Assembly (NCBI RefSeq): GCF_900104615.1
Contig: NZ_LT629939.1
Location: 377,238 to 441,237, forward strand
Direction: 5' to 3'
DNA: 64,000 nt
Source of the DNA: Merdimmobilis hominis
GTDB lineage: Bacteria > Bacillota > Clostridia > Oscillospirales > Ruminococcaceae
In this document: positions 33,318 to 41,100 of the stretch, piece by piece
Numbering within the stretch: position 1 is the stretch's first letter
Layout: every line of letters begins with the position of its first letter
Notes under the pieces: model-generated
Told to the model about the DNA's origin: nothing
The model's database searches: none
What the model saw: the letters and a program-made list of their open reading frames with translations, nothing else
Made by a program: the position numbers and the translations under genes

Positions 33318-33347
33318 CTCGTCCTGCTGATCCATACTAAGGACGAG
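33318..33347 (+). promoter_or_regulatory. hairpin enclosing the ribosome site of the 50-residue gene
   Basis: CTCGTCCT pairs with AGGACGAG across a 14-base loop. The downstream arm overlaps the GGACGAGG ribosome site of the gene at 33358, so the stem would hide it. The preceding 150 bases show only AT-rich sequence. Confidence 0.4.
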
Positions 33348-33357
33348 GTGATGGAAC

Positions 33358-33510
33358 ATGCAGAACATGAATAACCAAAACTCCCAGATGGAGCAATATT
33401 TTTGTTCACTGCCGAAATTTGTCCAGGAGTCGATGAAGCAAAGCGGCGTGGAGTTCTGCGACGTGGCGCAGATGAAAGCCTTTGTTGACAATCTCAGCAA
33501 AAAGAACTAA
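33358..33510 (+). CDS. small conserved-looking cytosolic protein (50 residues)
   Basis: Opens MQNMNNQNSQMEQYF; the core SLPKFVQESMKQSGVEFCDVAQMKAFVDNL has an amphipathic helical look, and the protein ends KKN. I recall similar tiny proteins in Clostridia with SLPxxVQEsixQSG followed by LxxFxxNL, with no known role. ATG 33358; GAGGTGATGG upstream serves as the ribosome site, which may be sequestered by the hairpin at 33318. A strong terminator follows directly. Codon usage and the terminator favour a real gene. Confidence 0.6.
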   Translation: MQNMNNQNSQMEQYFCSLPKFVQESMKQSGVEFCDVAQMKAFVDNLSKKN

Positions 33511-33514
33511 CCGC

Positions 33515-33546
33515 AAAAGCGGGGCCAGTTTGGCCCCGCTTTTATC
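33515..33546 (+). terminator. terminator of the 50-residue gene
   Basis: AAAGCGGGGCCA pairs with TGGCCCCGCTTTT across a GTT loop; T-run on plus. Confidence 0.85.
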
Positions 33547-33658
33547 ATTTGGTTTTATCTTGTTTTGGAGGGATTCCTTCCCCCGCACGCTGCCAAATCC
33601 ACCGGGTTGACCTGGCAGCAGCGCCGCACCCTTGGGAAAGGGAAAATCCGTTTTGGGT

Positions 33659-35653
33659 TTAATGGAAGCTGATGTTCCCCTGGTCGTCTGCGGTGAGGGT
33701 CGTGGGGAGCCGTTCCTCCCTCTGGAAGGGCTGGCCCTCCATGCCTTTGATCTTCTCTTTTACCTCCGGCAGGTCGCTGTAAACCACATACCAGCCGGTC
33801 TCTTCCCCATTTTTCAGCAGCTGCTCCCCCAGTTCATAGACAGTCCCGTCCTGGAGGGTGATGCAATAAGAGAGGAAAAAACGCCGCGGCCAGTAGTGGT
33901 CGCTTTCCGACCACTCCCGCGCCAAAATGATGTGGTCCATCCAGGATAGATCCTCTTTTAACCCAGAAGTCAGGTCAAAAACAGTGAATTCCCGGGGTTT
34001 TTCCTCGGTGACCTCCACCGATTCCAGTTCCCCCTTCTCGATGGGGAACGCACCGGAAAAAGAGGACACTTCTTTGGTGAGAAACCCCCGCAGGCCATAG
34101 TCCAAAAGGCCGTCTCCGACTTGGTATGCGTTTTCCGCCGTCAAGGGGAGGTAGAGCTGGGCGATGTTTTCCGGGTGGCGGACCGTGCAAGGCTCCCCGT
34201 CCATGGATACCCCTTGGGAAGAGAACTCAAACGCCACCTTTTCCCCCTGGTGGGAGAATTCCATGGAGAACGGTTGGGATACTTCCAGCGGCTGAGGCTC
34301 CCCCTTCTCCAGCCCCAGGGAGAGGATGAAGTTGACATACTGGCGGTTTTGGCCGCCGGGGATTTGTAACCCGGTATCCTTCCGGGTGAAGAGGACGTCC
34401 CCCTCGCCGTTGCCGTACTCAATATCCCAGAAAAAGGCGGGGAAGCCGGTGACCCGGTAAGAAAAATAGTATTCCGCCGAGCCTTTGGGGAACTGAGCCT
34501 GCACCCGGACATAGTATTTCCCTTCAGCGTTGGGCAGGGCCAGCCTGCCGTCTGAATACTCCGCTTCCGGAAGGGCTGTCAACGTGCCAAAGTCATCCTC
34601 CGTCCGCCACAGGGCGACTGCGACGGTATCCGGGATGAGAGGCTCCCCCTCCGTGCTGGCAAAGGCCAGCGTGCAGACGGCGTCCCCTCCCGGCGGGACT
34701 ACCGGCTCCCCACCGCCGTAAAAAAGCCACTGGAAACTGTCGGGGAAGGTGGTGGCGCGAAAACTGCCCTCATAGTCCAAGGCGGTTTGGTGGACGGGCA
34801 GTTGGATTCCTGCCTGGGAAACGGTCAGTACCGGGCCGCCCTGCACATCGCCGAACAAGGTGCTAAGCTCCCCGTAGCCGGAGGCTTCCCCATAGAGGGT
34901 CACATTTCCCTGGGTGTCCACCGACTGGGGAATCGTCGTCTGATAATGCCAGTAGGCGCCATCCTTGAGGCGGAATGTACAGGTGACAGAACCGCCGGTC
35001 TTGGGATTGGGCGGCACATCCGGGGAAAGGCGCCAGACCACCATTCCCCCCAAGCTGTCCAGGGCCGTTTGAATGGACGCCTGGTCGGAGAGACTCGTTT
35101 TTTCCTCCTTGAGCATGTTGCCATGTAGAAATTCCACCGACTCCACATCTTCGGCAGAAAAGCCCATGTCCTGCCGGAGATAATAGAGCTCCTCGGTCAG
35201 AATGCCCTCATACTCTGCGTCCTCATAAAGCTCCGCCAGCGCCGCTGGGTTCTCTGGATAACAGTCGGCCCCGTTGGCGACGATCTTCTCCTGGGAGAAG
35301 GAATAGCGGTACTCCTTCCCCTCAAAGGTGAACGACAAGGTAAAGGGATGGGAGATGTCCAGCGCATCCTCCCCTTCTTGGCAAGGGCGCAGTTCTGCAC
35401 CGATCAGCACCCGCAGAATCTCCCGGAATTTATGGGGGGCAATGTCCACTGTCACCCCCAAGTCATCCCGGGTGACCTGGGGGTCCAGCGACACCAGAAG
35501 GTCGGCGTCCGCCTTCCGGTCGGCGAGGGCCTCCACCTCTTGCGGAACGGGGACCGCTTTTGTTTCAGCGCCGCCAGTGCCGCAGGCCCCCAGCACCCCG
35601 ACTACAATCAGGGCGAACAGGAGTGCCGCTCCCCGAAGAAACCTTTTTTTCAT
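33659..35653 (-). CDS. large surface lipoprotein of unknown function
   Basis: 664 residues with a lipoprotein signal: MKKRF, hydrophobic stretch, lipobox VLGAC with Cys24. The rest is extracytoplasmic and beta-rich with no catalytic motif I recognise. Two segments resemble each other: HPFTLSFTFEGKEYRYSFSQEKIVANGADCYPENPAALAELY near 105-148, and QPFSMEFSHQGEKVAFEFSSQGVSMDGEPCTVRHPENIAQLY near 465-506. This points to an internal duplication of a domain. ATG 35653 follows GAGAGGAGGATAACATCT. It is transcribed alone. The role may be in wall or spore-surface binding, but this is a guess. Confidence 0.75.
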   Translation of the reverse strand: MKKRFLRGAALLFALIVVGVLGACGTGGAETKAVPVPQEVEALADRKADADLLVSLDPQVTRDDLGVTVDIAPHKFREILRVLIGAELRPCQEGEDALDISHPFTLSFTFEGKEYRYSFSQEKIVANGADCYPENPAALAELYEDAEYEGILTEELYYLRQDMGFSAEDVESVEFLHGNMLKEEKTSLSDQASIQTALDSLGGMVVWRLSPDVPPNPKTGGSVTCTFRLKDGAYWHYQTTIPQSVDTQGNVTLYGEASGYGELSTLFGDVQGGPVLTVSQAGIQLPVHQTALDYEGSFRATTFPDSFQWLFYGGGEPVVPPGGDAVCTLAFASTEGEPLIPDTVAVALWRTEDDFGTLTALPEAEYSDGRLALPNAEGKYYVRVQAQFPKGSAEYYFSYRVTGFPAFFWDIEYGNGEGDVLFTRKDTGLQIPGGQNRQYVNFILSLGLEKGEPQPLEVSQPFSMEFSHQGEKVAFEFSSQGVSMDGEPCTVRHPENIAQLYLPLTAENAYQVGDGLLDYGLRGFLTKEVSSFSGAFPIEKGELESVEVTEEKPREFTVFDLTSGLKEDLSWMDHIILAREWSESDHYWPRRFFLSYCITLQDGTVYELGEQLLKNGEETGWYVVYSDLPEVKEKIKGMEGQPFQREERLPTTLTADDQGNISFH

Positions 35654-35948
35654 AGATGTTATCCTCCTCTCCTACTCACAGCAAACCAATTACAGCACTG
35701 AGCGGTCCCGGCATCTTATCCGCTAGCGGGTACAGCCCCTGTGGAGGGCAGCCCCGCTGAACCGGCGCCAATCCCCTCTGTTATCCCAATTGTATCATCA
35801 ACTGCACAGAACAGGAAGGGTTTTAAAAACATTTCTGCGCAACACCAGGGCGGCCCAGCGCGTGCCTCCTATTCTCATTGTGCAAAAAATCTCCCCTATT
35901 GTGGCACAGAAATCTGGTCCGGCTGTAATTTTTCTGCGGCGAGCTGCA

Positions 35949-35985
35949 AAAATCCCCCCGGCCAACCGTTGGCCAGGGGGATTTT
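35949..35985 (-). terminator. terminator of the OpuC-type operon
   Basis: Minus-strand stem AAAATCCCCCTGGCC/GGCCGGGGGGATTTTT. The rest of 35654-35948 holds only a weak TACAAT for the lipoprotein gene. Confidence 0.8.
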
Positions 35986-36016
35986 CTCAATGGAGTGCTG
36001 TATTTTTCGGGAGGAG

Positions 36017-37609
36017 TTACGCCACCAATCCTTTTTCCACCAGGAACTGATGGGCCACATCTTTGGCATCCATGCCCTCAATATCCACCTTGGCGTTGAG
36101 GGCGCGCATGGTCTCCTCATCCAAGAGGCCGTCCATCTTGGCGAGGACCGGCTCCAGTTCCGGGTATTTGTCCAAAGTCTCCTGCCGCACCAGGTTGACC
36201 GCATCATAGGGCGGGAAGAATCCCACATCGTCCTCAATCAGGGTCAAACCCTGTTTTTCCAACAGGGCGTCGGTGGCAAAGGCATCGATCACATCGATCT
36301 CCCCCGCCGCAATGGCTTGGTAGCGGATGCTGCTGTCCAATCCCTTTTCCGATTGGAAGGAGGTGCCGAACCGCTCCTCTAACAAGGGTAGGCAGTCACC
36401 GCGCTGGATAAACTCCACCGTGCAGCCCAGCCGAAGCTGGGGCGCCGCCTGCATCAGCTGAGACAATGTCCGAATCTGGTATCTCTGCGCTGTGTCGGGC
36501 CGGACGCTCATCACATAGGTGTTGTTGAATCCCAAAGGCTCCGACAAGAGGATGTTGTAGTCCCGTTTGAGGAGCTCCGCCGCTTTCTCATACACCGCCT
36601 GGGGGTCGTTGGTGTCGATGGTCTCGTGGAGGTAGTTGGGCAGGATGCTACCGGTGTACTCCACAAACATGTCGATGTCCCCATTTTGGATGGCATTGAA
36701 GCAGACTACGCCGCCATTGAGGTTGAACCGCTCCTCCACCTCGATGTCGGTGTTGGATTCGATGAGGTCACTGTACATATAACCGAGGATCATCACCTCA
36801 GTGAAGTTGCTGGACCCAACCACAATTTTGTCTTTGCCCTGGCTGTCCACCGCCTCGGCCACCGAGAAACCCACTGGCAGCAGCACCAGAAGGGCGCAGA
36901 GGCCAAAGGCCACCACCTGCTCCCGGCGGCGCTTTTCCTTAGAGATGTTCTGGATCAATTCCGGCGGACGCAGACCTTCGGGGGTGATGGCGTGTTCCAG
37001 ACGGCCCAACAGGAAATCAAGGCCCAAAGCCATCAGCGAGGCGGGGATAGCCCCCAGCAACACCAGGTCGATGTTTTGGGAGTTGAGCCCCAGGTTGATA
37101 AACCAACCCAGGCCCCCCGCACCGGCAAAGGCCGCAATGGTCATGGTGCCCACTGCCGCCACAGCGGAGATGCGGATGCCCGACATGATAAAAGGCAGCG
37201 CGATGGGGATTTCAATGCGCAGCAGCCGCTTCCACTTGGTCATGCCAATCCCCTTTGCCACCTCGATGGTTTTGGGGTCGATGCTCATGATGCCGGTGTA
37301 TGTATTTTTGATGATAGGCAAAAGGGCATACACAATGACCATTAGGATCGCGGGTTTGGTGCCGATGCCCACAAAGGGCACCGAAAAAGCCAGCAGCGCA
37401 ATACAGGGGATGGATTGCATGACGTTGGCAGCGCCGATGACCACCTGGGCCACTGGCTTGCTGCGGGTGATGAGGATGCCCACCGGGACACCGATAGCCA
37501 GGGAGATAAAAACCGCCAGCGTGGTCATATTCATGTGCTCGATGAACAGTTCCAACAGCTCAATTTTACGATCTAGGAACAGCTGTACAAACTCAGCCAA
37601 TGATACCAC
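36017..37609 (-). CDS. fused permease and substrate-binding protein of a choline/betaine-type ABC importer
   Basis: 530 residues. Residues 1-210 are a binding-protein-dependent permease with about six spans; the EAA-type loop reads VAKGIGMTKWKRLLRIEIPIALPFIMSG. Then one more span (about 233-253) leads to an extracytoplasmic OpuAC-like substrate-binding domain from about 260 (KIVVGSSNFTEVMILGYMYSDLIE, then VCFNAIQNGDIDMFVEYTGS). This fusion is known for OpuCB/OpuCC- and OpuBB-like importers of glycine betaine, choline or carnitine. ATG 37609 follows AGAGGAGTGGTATC. It overlaps the ATPase gene by 17 bp. Its role is probably osmoprotection. Confidence 0.9.
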   Translation of the reverse strand: MVSLAEFVQLFLDRKIELLELFIEHMNMTTLAVFISLAIGVPVGILITRSKPVAQVVIGAANVMQSIPCIALLAFSVPFVGIGTKPAILMVIVYALLPIIKNTYTGIMSIDPKTIEVAKGIGMTKWKRLLRIEIPIALPFIMSGIRISAVAAVGTMTIAAFAGAGGLGWFINLGLNSQNIDLVLLGAIPASLMALGLDFLLGRLEHAITPEGLRPPELIQNISKEKRRREQVVAFGLCALLVLLPVGFSVAEAVDSQGKDKIVVGSSNFTEVMILGYMYSDLIESNTDIEVEERFNLNGGVVCFNAIQNGDIDMFVEYTGSILPNYLHETIDTNDPQAVYEKAAELLKRDYNILLSEPLGFNNTYVMSVRPDTAQRYQIRTLSQLMQAAPQLRLGCTVEFIQRGDCLPLLEERFGTSFQSEKGLDSSIRYQAIAAGEIDVIDAFATDALLEKQGLTLIEDDVGFFPPYDAVNLVRQETLDKYPELEPVLAKMDGLLDEETMRALNAKVDIEGMDAKDVAHQFLVEKGLVA

Positions 37610-38744
37610 TCCTCTCTTCTGCCGATCCCTCTGGTGTGAACTGCCTGCTCAGGATGGAGAGCATCCGCCCTTTGGTCAAGAACCCTTTCAAGTTGTTTTC
37701 CCGGTCGATAACCGGGATGATTCCGGAGCTGTTGTAGTCAATGGTGGATAAAATCTTCTTGAGGGAGGTGTCGGTAAACACCGAGATGTAGTCGTCGGAA
37801 ACATAGCCGCTGATCCGGTCGTTCCCATTTTGTATTTTTTTCAGGTCGGTGATCCAGACAATGCCCTTCAGCTTCCCATCCTCTGTCACCAGTAGGCTGT
37901 CCACATTGTAATGGCCCATAATGTGAATCGCCTGCACCACCGTCCGGTCAGCAGATGCCTGCACTGGCCGTTTCAGCATGATGTCTTCTGCCTTGACAAA
38001 TTCCGGGTTGCTCCACAACTTATCTTTGCCGATAAACTCCTCCACATAGTTGTTGACAGGGTGCTTCAAAATCTCCTCCGGCCGGTCGCACTGGACGATA
38101 TGCCCGCTTTGGATGATGCAGATGCGGTCCGCCAGTTTGATGGCTTCATCCATGTCGTGGGTGACAAACACCACCGTTTTGTTCATCCGCTTCTGCAGTT
38201 TAAACACTTCGTCCTGCAATTCTCCCCGGGTGACCGGGTCCAAGGCGGAAAAGGGTTCATCCATCAGGATAATGGGCGGATCGGGGGCAAAAGCCCGGGC
38301 CACACCGACCCTCTGCCGCTGTCCGCCAGAGAGCTGGGATGGGTACAAATCCCGGTAGGTGCCTGGGTCCAGGGAGACCATCTCCAGCATTTCATTGACC
38401 CGGGGCAAAATCCGCTCCTTGGGAATCCCCGCCAGCTGCATGGTGAGGGCGATGTTGTCCCCAATGGTCATATGGGGGAAAAGCCCTCCTTCCTGGACCA
38501 CATATCCGATCCGCCGGGGCAGGTCCACCTCTGGTATTCTTTCCACAGAGATGCCGTCGATGAGGACTTCCCCCTGGTCAATGCTATTGAGTTTGTTGAT
38601 CATCTTCAACAGGGTGGTTTTGCCGCACCCGCTGGACCCAATTAAAACAAAGAATTCATCGTCCTGGATCGTGAGGCTGATGTTGGACAGCACCGGTTTG
38701 TTTTTGTATGCTTTATAGACATTTTTGAACTCGATCATTCCCAT
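37593..38744 (-). CDS. choline/betaine-type ABC importer ATPase with tandem CBS domains (OpuCA-like)
   Basis: 383 residues. Walker A GSSGCGKTT near 35-43, signature LSGGQRQRVGVARAFA near 133-148, Walker B IILMDEP near 154-160, H-loop VFVTHDMDEA near 191-200. Two CBS motifs follow (about 255-310 and 315-370), which in OpuA-type systems sense ionic strength or nucleotides. ATG 38744 (MGMIEF) or 38738 (MIEF) may start the protein; GCGAGGAGGCGC precedes both. First gene of a two-gene operon with the fused permease. Only one permease gene follows, so it must form a homodimer. Confidence 0.92.
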   Translation of the reverse strand: MGMIEFKNVYKAYKNKPVLSNISLTIQDDEFFVLIGSSGCGKTTLLKMINKLNSIDQGEVLIDGISVERIPEVDLPRRIGYVVQEGGLFPHMTIGDNIALTMQLAGIPKERILPRVNEMLEMVSLDPGTYRDLYPSQLSGGQRQRVGVARAFAPDPPIILMDEPFSALDPVTRGELQDEVFKLQKRMNKTVVFVTHDMDEAIKLADRICIIQSGHIVQCDRPEEILKHPVNNYVEEFIGKDKLWSNPEFVKAEDIMLKRPVQASADRTVVQAIHIMGHYNVDSLLVTEDGKLKGIVWITDLKKIQNGNDRISGYVSDDYISVFTDTSLKKILSTIDYNSSGIIPVIDRENNLKGFLTKGRMLSILSRQFTPEGSAEERSGIIG

Positions 38745-38936
38745 GCGCCTCCTCGCTTCGTTTTCAAAAGTATATCACACCTGATATTAAAACGATGTAA
38801 AAATATTAAAAGATTGAATTAAGTTGCTGCAATAATGTGAAAGACTCCATCAAATAAAGCAGGCCTCACTTCTCAATTGTGATCAAAGCGTCAACAAAGT
38901 CTAAATACAATTTTTTAGTATTGGCTGTTGGCAAAA

Positions 38937-38968
38937 CAAAAAACCGCCCCAATTCTTGGAGCGGTTTT
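38937..38968 (-). terminator. terminator of the EFR1 transcript
   Basis: Minus-strand stem AAAACCGC(TCC)/(GGG)GCGGTTTT followed by TTG TTTTG. It lies 230 bp beyond the EFR1 stop; the gap 38969-39200 has a weak ORF (39170 down to 38901) that I do not trust. Confidence 0.65.
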
Positions 38969-39200
38969 CCCTATGCCTTCTTCTTTTGCGGTTATCATAC
39001 CCTGGCATCGCCATCGGGATACGTGGAATATCCTCCAGGTCTCTGCCATCCAATTTGGGGTGGAAAGTCTTCAACTGAACCCTCCCCCCGAACTTTGGAG
39101 CAACGCTTTTGGGGGAGGCCGAACCCGGTGCAGCTGGTCCACTTGTAATGATGTGTTCCTCCATAGATTCTCCCTCGCCCTTCACTGCGGTCTCCCGGCA

Positions 39201-39950
39201 TTAGTCCTCCATAATGTAGTGGCGGTGCTGCCCCTTGGATTTGGATTTGTACTCAATCGCCTGGGTGGGGCATCCTGCAATGCAGGCCATACAGTGGGTA
39301 CAATTCCCTTTCCAAACTGGTTTTCCGCTTGCTATGCCAATGTTGCCAAGGGGGCATCGCTGTGCGCATTTCCCGCAGGAGATACAGCTGTCTGACACAG
39401 TAAACCCCTTATCCGTCACCGCAAATTGATAGAACAAGGTGTTGACTGGCCCGCTTAATAGCTTATCCTTTGCCGAACCTGGAACAGCGGGGAAATTTTC
39501 CCCCCGCTGGATTCTCTGGGCGAGAATCTGAATCTCCGGCACGGCCTTTTCCAGAATGGCCTGGCACTCCCCCTCGCTGGGGGTTGCAAACATGGCGAGA
39601 TAATTCTCCGGCATGACCACCGGGGCGAGCCCGCAAAAACGCAGCCCTTTTTCGGTACAGAGCTTTTGGGCATAGGCCGCTGCATTGCCGCAGCCCACGC
39701 CGCAGGTCAGTACGAAATACGCATTGGGATTGCCCTCAAAGTGGGCCTCGCGAATCCATTGCTCCACCACCCTTGGCATGCGCCAGGCATAGGTCGGGGT
39801 GACAAACACCAGCGGCCCATCCGATTGAAAAGAGCCCTTTGCCCCCTCTTTTAGCAGTTGGTTGATGGAAACTACCGGTTCCCCTGTGACTGCGCCAATC
39901 TCCTTGGCCGCCAATTGGCTATTGCCGGTGCCGCTGAAATAAAAAATCAT
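39201..39950 (-). CDS. EFR1-family flavodoxin-ferredoxin protein
   Basis: Electron-transfer protein of 249 residues. The N-terminal flavodoxin-like half begins IFYFSGTGNSQLAAKEI with the FMN phosphate loop at about 5-11 (SGTGNS). The C-terminal half has two 4Fe-4S motifs: CISCGKCAQRCPLG near 188-201 and CTHCMACIAGCPTQ near 216-229. This arrangement is the EFR1 family, which is common in gut anaerobes. ATG 39950 follows AGGAGGAATACT. Divergent from a TetR regulator across a palindromic operator, so its expression is probably repressed until a ligand or stress is sensed. The electron partner is unknown. Confidence 0.92.
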   Translation of the reverse strand: MIFYFSGTGNSQLAAKEIGAVTGEPVVSINQLLKEGAKGSFQSDGPLVFVTPTYAWRMPRVVEQWIREAHFEGNPNAYFVLTCGVGCGNAAAYAQKLCTEKGLRFCGLAPVVMPENYLAMFATPSEGECQAILEKAVPEIQILAQRIQRGENFPAVPGSAKDKLLSGPVNTLFYQFAVTDKGFTVSDSCISCGKCAQRCPLGNIGIASGKPVWKGNCTHCMACIAGCPTQAIEYKSKSKGQHRHYIMED

Positions 39951-39963
39951 AGTATTCCTCCTG

Positions 39964-40024
39964 TTGACATTTGCAGCCCTTTTTAATATGATACATATTG
40001 TATCATATCATTTTCCGCTGTCAA
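39964..40024. promoter_or_regulatory. divergent promoters with a perfect TetR-type operator
   Basis: Plus: TTGACA (39964-39969), 17 bp, TATGAT (39987-39992), toward the TetR gene. Minus: TTGACA (40019-40024), 16 bp, TACAAT (39997-40002), toward EFR1. ATATGATACA-TAT-TGTATCATAT (39986-40008) is a perfect inverted repeat with 10-bp arms and 3-bp centre, covering both -10 boxes. Confidence 0.85.
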
Positions 40025-40060
40025 CCACCTAACCTGATACAAAAAGGGGCGATTTGTTTC

Positions 40061-40588
40061 ATGGACAAACGAAAACTGGCCAATCAACAGGTAAAAGACC
40101 GGCTGTTTACCGCACTAATGGAATTTGCTGGGCAAAAGGATCTCTCCAAGGTGACAATCACTGAGCTGATTGAAAAATCCGGGGTAGCCCGAGCCTCCTT
40201 CTATCGGAACTTTAAGTCGGCGGAGGAGATCGTCCACTATGGGATCCAGCAGCTTTCCCAGCAATACCATGATGGGAAGCCGCCTATCCCGGAAGACTTC
40301 CACAGCCGGGAGTTGATGCTTTACAAATTCCGGTTTTATCAGCAACATGCCGGCCTAATTTTAGCATTCCACCACGCAAAGGTGACCGCCTCTCTCCTGG
40401 AAATCATCACCGACTGTGAAATCGATGCCTGCGGGGATATGCCGGCCAATTCCATCAGCCGGTATGAGCTGTACTACTACGCCGGGGCGTTTTACAATAT
40501 GATGCTTCATTGGCTGGAGGGTGGAACCAAGGAGAGTCCCGAAGCCATGGCCGATGAATTTTTACGCATTGCGGACGGCCTTCGTTGA
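40061..40588 (+). CDS. TetR/AcrR-family regulator, probable repressor of the EFR1 gene
   Basis: 175 residues. Helix-turn-helix at about 5-50: VKDRLFTALMEFAG followed by VTITELIEKSGVARASFYRNFKSAEEI, typical of TetR proteins. The C-terminal domain (about 60-170) shows LYYYAGAFYNMMLHWLEGG, common in the TetR group with a Clostridia-type C-terminal domain. ATG 40061 has AAAAAGGGG upstream; the frame runs open to 39998 but through the operator. Autoregulation and control of EFR1 follow from the operator position. The ligand is unknown. Confidence 0.9.
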   Translation: MDKRKLANQQVKDRLFTALMEFAGQKDLSKVTITELIEKSGVARASFYRNFKSAEEIVHYGIQQLSQQYHDGKPPIPEDFHSRELMLYKFRFYQQHAGLILAFHHAKVTASLLEIITDCEIDACGDMPANSISRYELYYYAGAFYNMMLHWLEGGTKESPEAMADEFLRIADGLR

Positions 40589-40675
40589 CTAGAAGTTCCC
40601 GCCTTTTCGGGCCTAGGGGGAAAATCCCCGGCGTCCGGCCCGCTAACCCTGGCTGCAATTTACTCCAGGACAGCA

Positions 40676-40717
40676 AAAAACCTCTGAACCCGCATACATA
40701 CACGGTTTTCAGAGGTT
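40676..40717 (-). terminator. terminator of tRNA-Lys
   Basis: Minus-strand stem AACCTCTGAA/TTCAGAGGTT across a 16-base loop, followed by TTTT. It begins six bases after the tRNA end. Confidence 0.8.
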
Positions 40718-40722
40718 TTTGT

Positions 40723-40798
40723 TGGTGAACCATCGGAGGCTCGAACTCCGGACCCTTTGATTAAAAGTCAAATGCTCTGCCAACTGAGCTAATGGTTC
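40723..40798 (-). tRNA. tRNA-Lys (anticodon TTT)
   Basis: 76 nt with encoded CCA. Acceptor GAACCAT/ATGGTTC, D-arm GCTC...GAGC, anticodon arm TTTGA-CTTTTAA-TCAAA, T-arm GGAG TTCGAGC CTCC, discriminator A. Confidence 0.96.
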
Positions 40799-40916
40799 AT
40801 TTATTAGCGCTTGATTATTCTATCACAATTTCACAAGCTTGTCAACAACTTTTTTTCATATTAAAAAACTTGTAAACTGCTGTCAAATTGTGTGGTTGCT
40901 TGCTGCAACGTTGATT

Positions 40917-40945
40917 ATTATAGCAGTTCTTGCCTTGTCTGTCAA
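40917..40945 (-). promoter_or_regulatory. consensus promoter of tRNA-Lys
   Basis: Perfect TTGACA (40940-40945), 17-bp spacer, TATAAT (40917-40922), minus strand. A second TTGACA with TAATAT lies nearer the tRNA (about 40856-40884). The rest of 40800-41100 is AT-rich with no gene. Confidence 0.75.
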
Positions 40946-41100
40946 CAGGTTTTGCAAATTATTTTTTCATAATTTTCCGTGACAAACTCTCGCAACCAGG
41001 GTACAATAAGGAGAGGCTTGCCTTCGCATCCCAACAGATGGGCTTCTGCTGGGCGGGCCTAGGCAATTGGCGGACGTTCATCGCCCAAGGAGGGAGTCCC

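Noticed and set aside
38901-39170. minus-strand ORF after EFR1 (MEEHIITSG...)
   Set aside because: A fair ribosome site is present, but the frame runs through the EFR1 terminator hairpin and has a basic low-complexity tail. A second frame overlaps it.
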